Of a DNA stretch of 6,912 bases, positions 5,544 to 6,912 are shown piece after piece. The DNA is from an uncultured Clostridia bacterium (GTDB lineage Bacteria; Bacillota; Clostridia; Christensenellales; Borkfalkiaceae), in contig CANRIY010000082.1 in assembly GCA_947630775.1 (NCBI GenBank), positions 1 to 6,912 of the forward strand, read 5' to 3'. Made by a program: the position numbers and the translations under genes. The notes beneath the pieces were generated by a model. It had not been told where the DNA came from. It did not search any database and saw nothing but the letters and a program-made list of their open reading frames with translations. How positions within the stretch are numbered: position 1 is the stretch's first letter; every line of letters starts with the position of its first letter.

Positions 5544-6164
5544 ATGAATACGGATTCGGCAACGGTCACCTTCATCATAACGGTCGCACTGGTCGCGCTC
5601 GGGGTGTTGTTTTCGCTGGTCGCGGGGTTTATCGTCTATGTAAAATACGAGAGCAAGACGACGAGAGCGGGCGCGGATGCGCGGATGGCTGCTTTGCAGG
5701 ACGCGATGGGACAGATCCCCGCGGATACCGTCACGCCTTCGCTGGCGCAGATATGGCTTTCGAAACATCGGGAGAATTACGAATACTTTTTGATGATCAC
5801 AAAACAGCTCAAACTGACCTTTGCGTTAGCGCTTATGAGCGCAGTCTTTGGGCTGTTGCTCTTTGCGATCACGGTGTGCATTGCGCTGGCGTTTCAGGAA
5901 AAGCTGTTGGTCTCATTGATCCCCGCGATCAGCGCGGCAATCGTGGAAATCTTCAGCGGGATCATATTATCCGTCCACCGCGCGACGCTCAAACAGGTCT
6001 CCAGGCTCAGCGAAGAAGCGGGACGCGAAGAGCAAATGTATTCCGCGATCATGCTGAGCTCTTCGCTCTCGCCGCAAAGCAAGGACGCCGTGATCTCGGA
6101 GATCTTGAAAACCGAAACGGAAAGTCTTACATCCGCCGACTCCGAAAATTCCATGAAAAAGTAA
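5544..6164 (+). CDS. Three-TM protein, TRADD-N-associated 2TM-like
   Basis: The 206-residue product has one N-terminal hydrophobic segment (about 8-33), a polar stretch (about 35-85), then a helical hairpin of two membrane segments (about 91-116 and 121-144) and a cytoplasmic helical tail (about 150-190). The C-terminal half has the layout recalled for the TRADD-N-associated two-TM domain (Pfam CyanoTRADDas_TM): an aromatic helix (NYEYFLMITKQLK), the first TM, then IPAISAAIVEIFSGIILSVH with a conserved-looking acidic residue in the second TM, then an amphipathic helix containing LKQVSRLSEEA. That domain is found in proteins predicted to act in bacterial conflict or immunity systems. No TRADD-N or effector domain is present here. 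The match is from memory and unconfirmed. The ribosome site GGAGGG and promoter are good, so the gene is likely expressed alone. Confidence 0.75.
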   Translation: MNTDSATVTFIITVALVALGVLFSLVAGFIVYVKYESKTTRAGADARMAALQDAMGQIPADTVTPSLAQIWLSKHRENYEYFLMITKQLKLTFALALMSAVFGLLLFAITVCIALAFQEKLLVSLIPAISAAIVEIFSGIILSVHRATLKQVSRLSEEAGREEQMYSAIMLSSSLSPQSKDAVISEILKTETESLTSADSENSMKK

Positions 6165-6242
6165 AAATGCCTTTCCCGAATAATCATCTGCCTGCATAGC
6201 GGGTGGTATACATTTTCAAATCCATAATACCACAAAATAAGT

Positions 6243-6280
6243 AAAAAAACAGAGCGAATCGACCTGATCCGCTCTGTTTT
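6243..6280 (-). terminator. tRNA-Asn terminator
   Basis: Stem aaaacagagcgaatc (6246-6260) and gatccgctctgtttt (6266-6280), one mismatch, with loop gacct, is followed on the minus strand by seven T's in all (complement of 6243-6249). It begins directly at the CCA end of the tRNA-Asn remnant, as expected for that gene's own terminator. It could also partly stop plus-strand transcripts from the gene ending at 6164, though the T-run there is short. Confidence 0.8.
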
Positions 6281-6342
6281 GGCTGCTCCTGTCAGACTCG
6301 AACTGACGACACCGCGGTTAACAGCCGCGTGCTCTCCCAAGC
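6280..6342 (-). pseudogene. tRNA-Asn(GTT) 3' fragment, 5' end lost
   Basis: Read on the minus strand, this fragment starts in the D-loop (GCTTGGGA) and continues GAGC (D-stem 3' side), A26, anticodon stem CGCGG/CCGCG around loop CTGTTAA (anticodon GTT, asparagine), variable loop GTGTC, T-stem GTCAG/CTGAC around TTCGAGT, acceptor strand AGGAGCA, discriminator G (as in tRNA-Asn) and encoded CCA. All visible stems pair perfectly. The 5' acceptor strand (expected TGCTCCT) and the 5' side of the D-stem are absent; recombinase coding sequence stands in their place. This is the displaced 3' end left when an element integrates into a tRNA gene; an intact tRNA-Asn is expected at the far end of the element. 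The fragment cannot form a functional tRNA. Confidence 0.85.
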
Positions 6343-6912
6343 GTATCAATTTGCATAGTAAAACGCGGAGAACTTGCCCTTCTTTCCATGAATTGCCCGT
6401 AGTCCATATTCACGACGATGCCCAAATTGTATTGACGGCTGATGTCGATCCGTTTGAGCAGTTTGCAGACGATCATCTTCTGCCGCTCCTTTGAGGCGCA
6501 TTCAAATTCGTCAGCCCAACCGACAAATTCCTCATAAAGATGATCGAGGCTTTCAAGCGCGTCCTTGTCCTGATTGACTTGCGCCAAAACTTGGGGGATC
6601 TCTTTTTCGAGCTTTTCCAATTTCGCTTTTTGCAACGTGATGGATTGATTCAGCACTTCCATCGTAAAGCGCGATTCTCCGATCATCGCTTGCCCTATTT
6701 CCTCGATTAACTTTTGCAATGCCATTTGCTGCTTGCCGTATTCCTTGACAAGCCCCGCATAATACTTCTTCTTCGACTGCACGGCTTGTTCGTGCCTTCT
6801 TTTTATAGCCTCGTCTTTTTCGTCCTCTTTCACGGTGTCCAACAGGAAACGGACAATCTCCGTGACCGACTCATCCACTTTTCTCGAAGTGTACTGCCCC
6901 TGCCCGCTGCAA
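6318..6912 (-). CDS. Large serine recombinase, C-terminal part
   Basis: The frame is open to the right edge of the window, so the 5' end (catalytic resolvase domain) is not seen; about 197 residues are visible. They start CSGQGQYTSRK, read as the last cysteine of a zinc-ribbon, then the helical lead-in VDESVTEIVRFLLD. A long charged coiled coil follows (roughly TVKEDEKDEAIKRRHEQAVQ to LAQVNQDKDALE), then the C-terminal block WADEFECASKERQKMIVCKL and a beta-rich YNLGIVVNMDYGQFM. This order is that of integrases and transposases of the large serine recombinase family, which excise and integrate mobile elements via short att sites. A GTG at 6876-6878 is in frame but internal. The last eight codons (TLGRARGC less the first residue, then TAA) lie in or at the edge of the tRNA-Asn fragment, and the stop is the anticodon-loop TAA. 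Confidence 0.85.
   Translation of the reverse strand, partial: CSGQGQYTSRKVDESVTEIVRFLLDTVKEDEKDEAIKRRHEQAVQSKKKYYAGLVKEYGKQQMALQKLIEEIGQAMIGESRFTMEVLNQSITLQKAKLEKLEKEIPQVLAQVNQDKDALESLDHLYEEFVGWADEFECASKERQKMIVCKLLKRIDISRQYNLGIVVNMDYGQFMERRASSPRFTMQIDTLGRARGC
6331..6912 (-). mobile_element. Left end of an integrated element at tRNA-Asn
   Basis: Homology to tRNA-Asn stops at about 6342, inside the D-loop, and everything to the right belongs to a serine recombinase gene pointing at the junction. An integrase at the very edge of an element, facing its attachment site in a tRNA gene, is the standard arrangement of integrative elements and prophages. The att core should lie within about 6318-6345. 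The element type and its other end cannot be seen. Confidence 0.75.

Noticed and set aside
6203..6233. GTGGTAT/ATACCAC inverted repeat after the three-TM gene
   Set aside because: The arms are 7 bp with a 17-base loop and no T-run; too weak to call a terminator or operator.
5894..6349. 151-codon minus-strand frame through the tRNA fragment
   Set aside because: It is antisense to the three-TM protein gene and begins inside the tRNA-Asn remnant; no promoter or ribosome site.

Overview
The window looks like chromosome from an uncultured, moderately GC-rich member of the Bacillota, most likely a gut Clostridia. The evidence is purine-rich Shine-Dalgarno sites, BspA-type leucine-rich repeats, a SHOCT membrane protein, consensus TTGACA/TATAAT promoters and the dense dispersed-repeat block at the left end. 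The taxonomic guess is inference only.

Layout. Positions 1-837 hold no credible gene: this is a mosaic of hairpins and short direct and inverted repeats. Positions 838-3973 carry a minus-strand operon, transcribed right to left: trmL (tRNA C/U34 2'-O-methyltransferase), a membrane-anchored leucine-rich-repeat protein, and a cardiolipin synthase. Both junctions are 4-base ATGA stop/start overlaps, which fixes starts shorter than the longest open frames. Positions 3974-4337 are intergenic, with a small palindrome and the strong terminator of the next gene. Positions 4338-5337 form a divergent regulatory module. A four-TM SHOCT protein lies on the minus strand and a minimal 68-residue XRE-family HTH protein on the plus strand. 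The short region between them holds three GAAC-N5-GTTC operators centred exactly 29 bp apart; the middle one lies inside the spacer of a perfect-consensus promoter for the SHOCT gene. Positions 5338-6164 hold a spacer with two terminator-like hairpins, a clear promoter and a plus-strand three-TM protein whose C-terminal half resembles the TRADD-N-associated two-TM domain.

The right end is a mobile-element junction. Positions 6280-6342 (minus strand) are the 3' three-quarters of a tRNA-Asn gene, from the D-loop to CCA, followed by its terminator. The missing 5' part has been replaced by the 3' end of a large serine recombinase gene that runs off the right edge. The recombinase frame continues into the tRNA and stops at the anticodon-loop TAA, so its last eight codons are tRNA sequence. 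Chromosome therefore lies left of about 6342 and the integrated element to the right.

The most interesting signals are the recombinase/tRNA-Asn junction, the phased three-operator switch with a symmetric -10 element, and the possible link between that switch and the neighbouring TRADD-N-associated-like membrane protein.
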